From assembly GCA_021018995.1 (NCBI GenBank), contig CM037596.1, positions 11,979,501 through 12,043,500 of the forward strand: 64,000 nt of DNA, read 5' to 3'. Each line of letters begins with the position of its first letter. Position 1 is the first letter of the stretch. Shown piece after piece: positions 63,823-64,000 of the stretch. Position numbers and translations under genes: made by a program. The notes under the pieces were generated by a model. The model was not told the DNA's origin and ran no database searches. It was given only the letters and a program-made list of their open reading frames with translations. This DNA is from Chloranthus sessilifolius. Lineage: Eukaryota > Streptophyta > Magnoliopsida > Chloranthales > Chloranthaceae.

Positions 63823-64000
63823 CTTGGATTATGTCGTTGTTGGTTTGGGCAATCTTAGCAGTCACTGCATAAGCACGACCTTGCACTTTAGGTTGTGGTT
63901 GTCCTGTAGGCCTTTGTGGTGCTGCAGCAGCTACCTTCCCCTCACTTATTAATATAGAGCAATCCCTTATCATATGCCCCATTTTATCACATTTAAAACA
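63823..64000 (-). pseudogene. Tekay-like gag C-terminus with CCHC zinc knuckle (runs off window)
   Basis: Continues past the right edge. It reads CFKCDKMGHMIRDC, a perfect C-x2-C-x4-H-x4-C knuckle (63,959-64,000), then a Pro/Gln-rich linker QRPTGQPQPKVQGRAYAV and NNDIIQ at the candidate splice site. This layout, knuckle, PQ-rich linker, RAYAV-type motif and then protease, is that of Tekay/Del gag-pol. In the visible part the frame is open. The product would bind RNA in the particle. Confidence 0.85.

Overview
The window is eukaryotic, and almost certainly from a flowering plant (eudicot-like) nuclear genome. It is AT-rich repeat sequence in which nearly every recognisable coding stretch belongs to LTR retrotransposons of plant lineages: SIRE-type and Tork/Tnt1-like Ty1/copia, and Athila, Tat and Tekay-like Ty3/gypsy. 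Small CACTA and PIF/Harbinger MITEs are also present. I see no intact host gene, tRNA or rRNA. All retroelement reading frames carry stops or frameshifts. Lineage names rest on motifs read by eye, not on a search.

Layout. 1-17,062 (+): 3' part of a SIRE-type copia element (gag end, protease, integrase, RT, RNase H, env-like ORF, polypurine tract, 3' LTR). It is split by three solo LTRs: a Tat-type LTR at 7,144-10,587 (minus, target duplication AGCTT) and two long Tekay-like LTRs in opposite orientation at 10,709-13,294 (+) and 13,651-16,073 (minus, duplication GTATA). 17,063-20,450: a CACTA MITE split at its last bases by a 3.2-kb 'env-only' SIRE derivative (minus, duplication GTGAT). 20,451-22,501: non-coding DNA and a MITE. 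22,502-28,800 (minus): a Tnt1-like copia family in the order pol-LTR-gag (a shared-LTR tandem junction), with a solo Tekay-like LTR inside gag (duplication AAGTC). 28,801-30,989: non-coding DNA with two MITEs. 30,990-31,771: a truncated Tekay-like LTR. 31,772-32,911: a truncated Tat LTR with its primer site. 32,912-52,904 (+): a Tekay-like LTR holding a copia fragment (33,532-35,854) and a 14.4-kb Athila element (36,836-51,263, minus, duplication AATTA). 52,905-54,240 (minus): copia gag, primer site and 5' LTR. 54,241-59,931 (+): a gag-only Athila/Tat-like non-autonomous element. 59,932-62,419 (+): a Tekay-like 3' LTR preceded by its polypurine tract. 62,420-64,000 (minus): Tekay-like gag zinc knuckle, protease and RT, with a candidate GT-AG intron.

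What the annotation does not explain. (1) Almost every element carries dense arrays of a short CpG-containing palindrome with a sequence of its own (AACGCGTT, ACGGACGTCCGT, GCTCGAGCGAGC, TTCGATCGATCGAA, TCGATTAATCGA). The same palindrome recurs in the LTR and in front of env-like genes of one element. (2) In several places the array is followed by a TATA box, a pyrimidine-rich leader and an ATG about 75-90 bp downstream, as if env-like second ORFs have their own promoter. (3) A block of about 90 bp next to the palindromes is shared between Athila and Tekay-like LTRs in either orientation. (4) Five Tekay-like LTRs hold a short acidic reading frame ending in or near PPEEFF. These four are the most interesting observations. 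The rest is a layered history of insertion, solo-LTR formation and decay.
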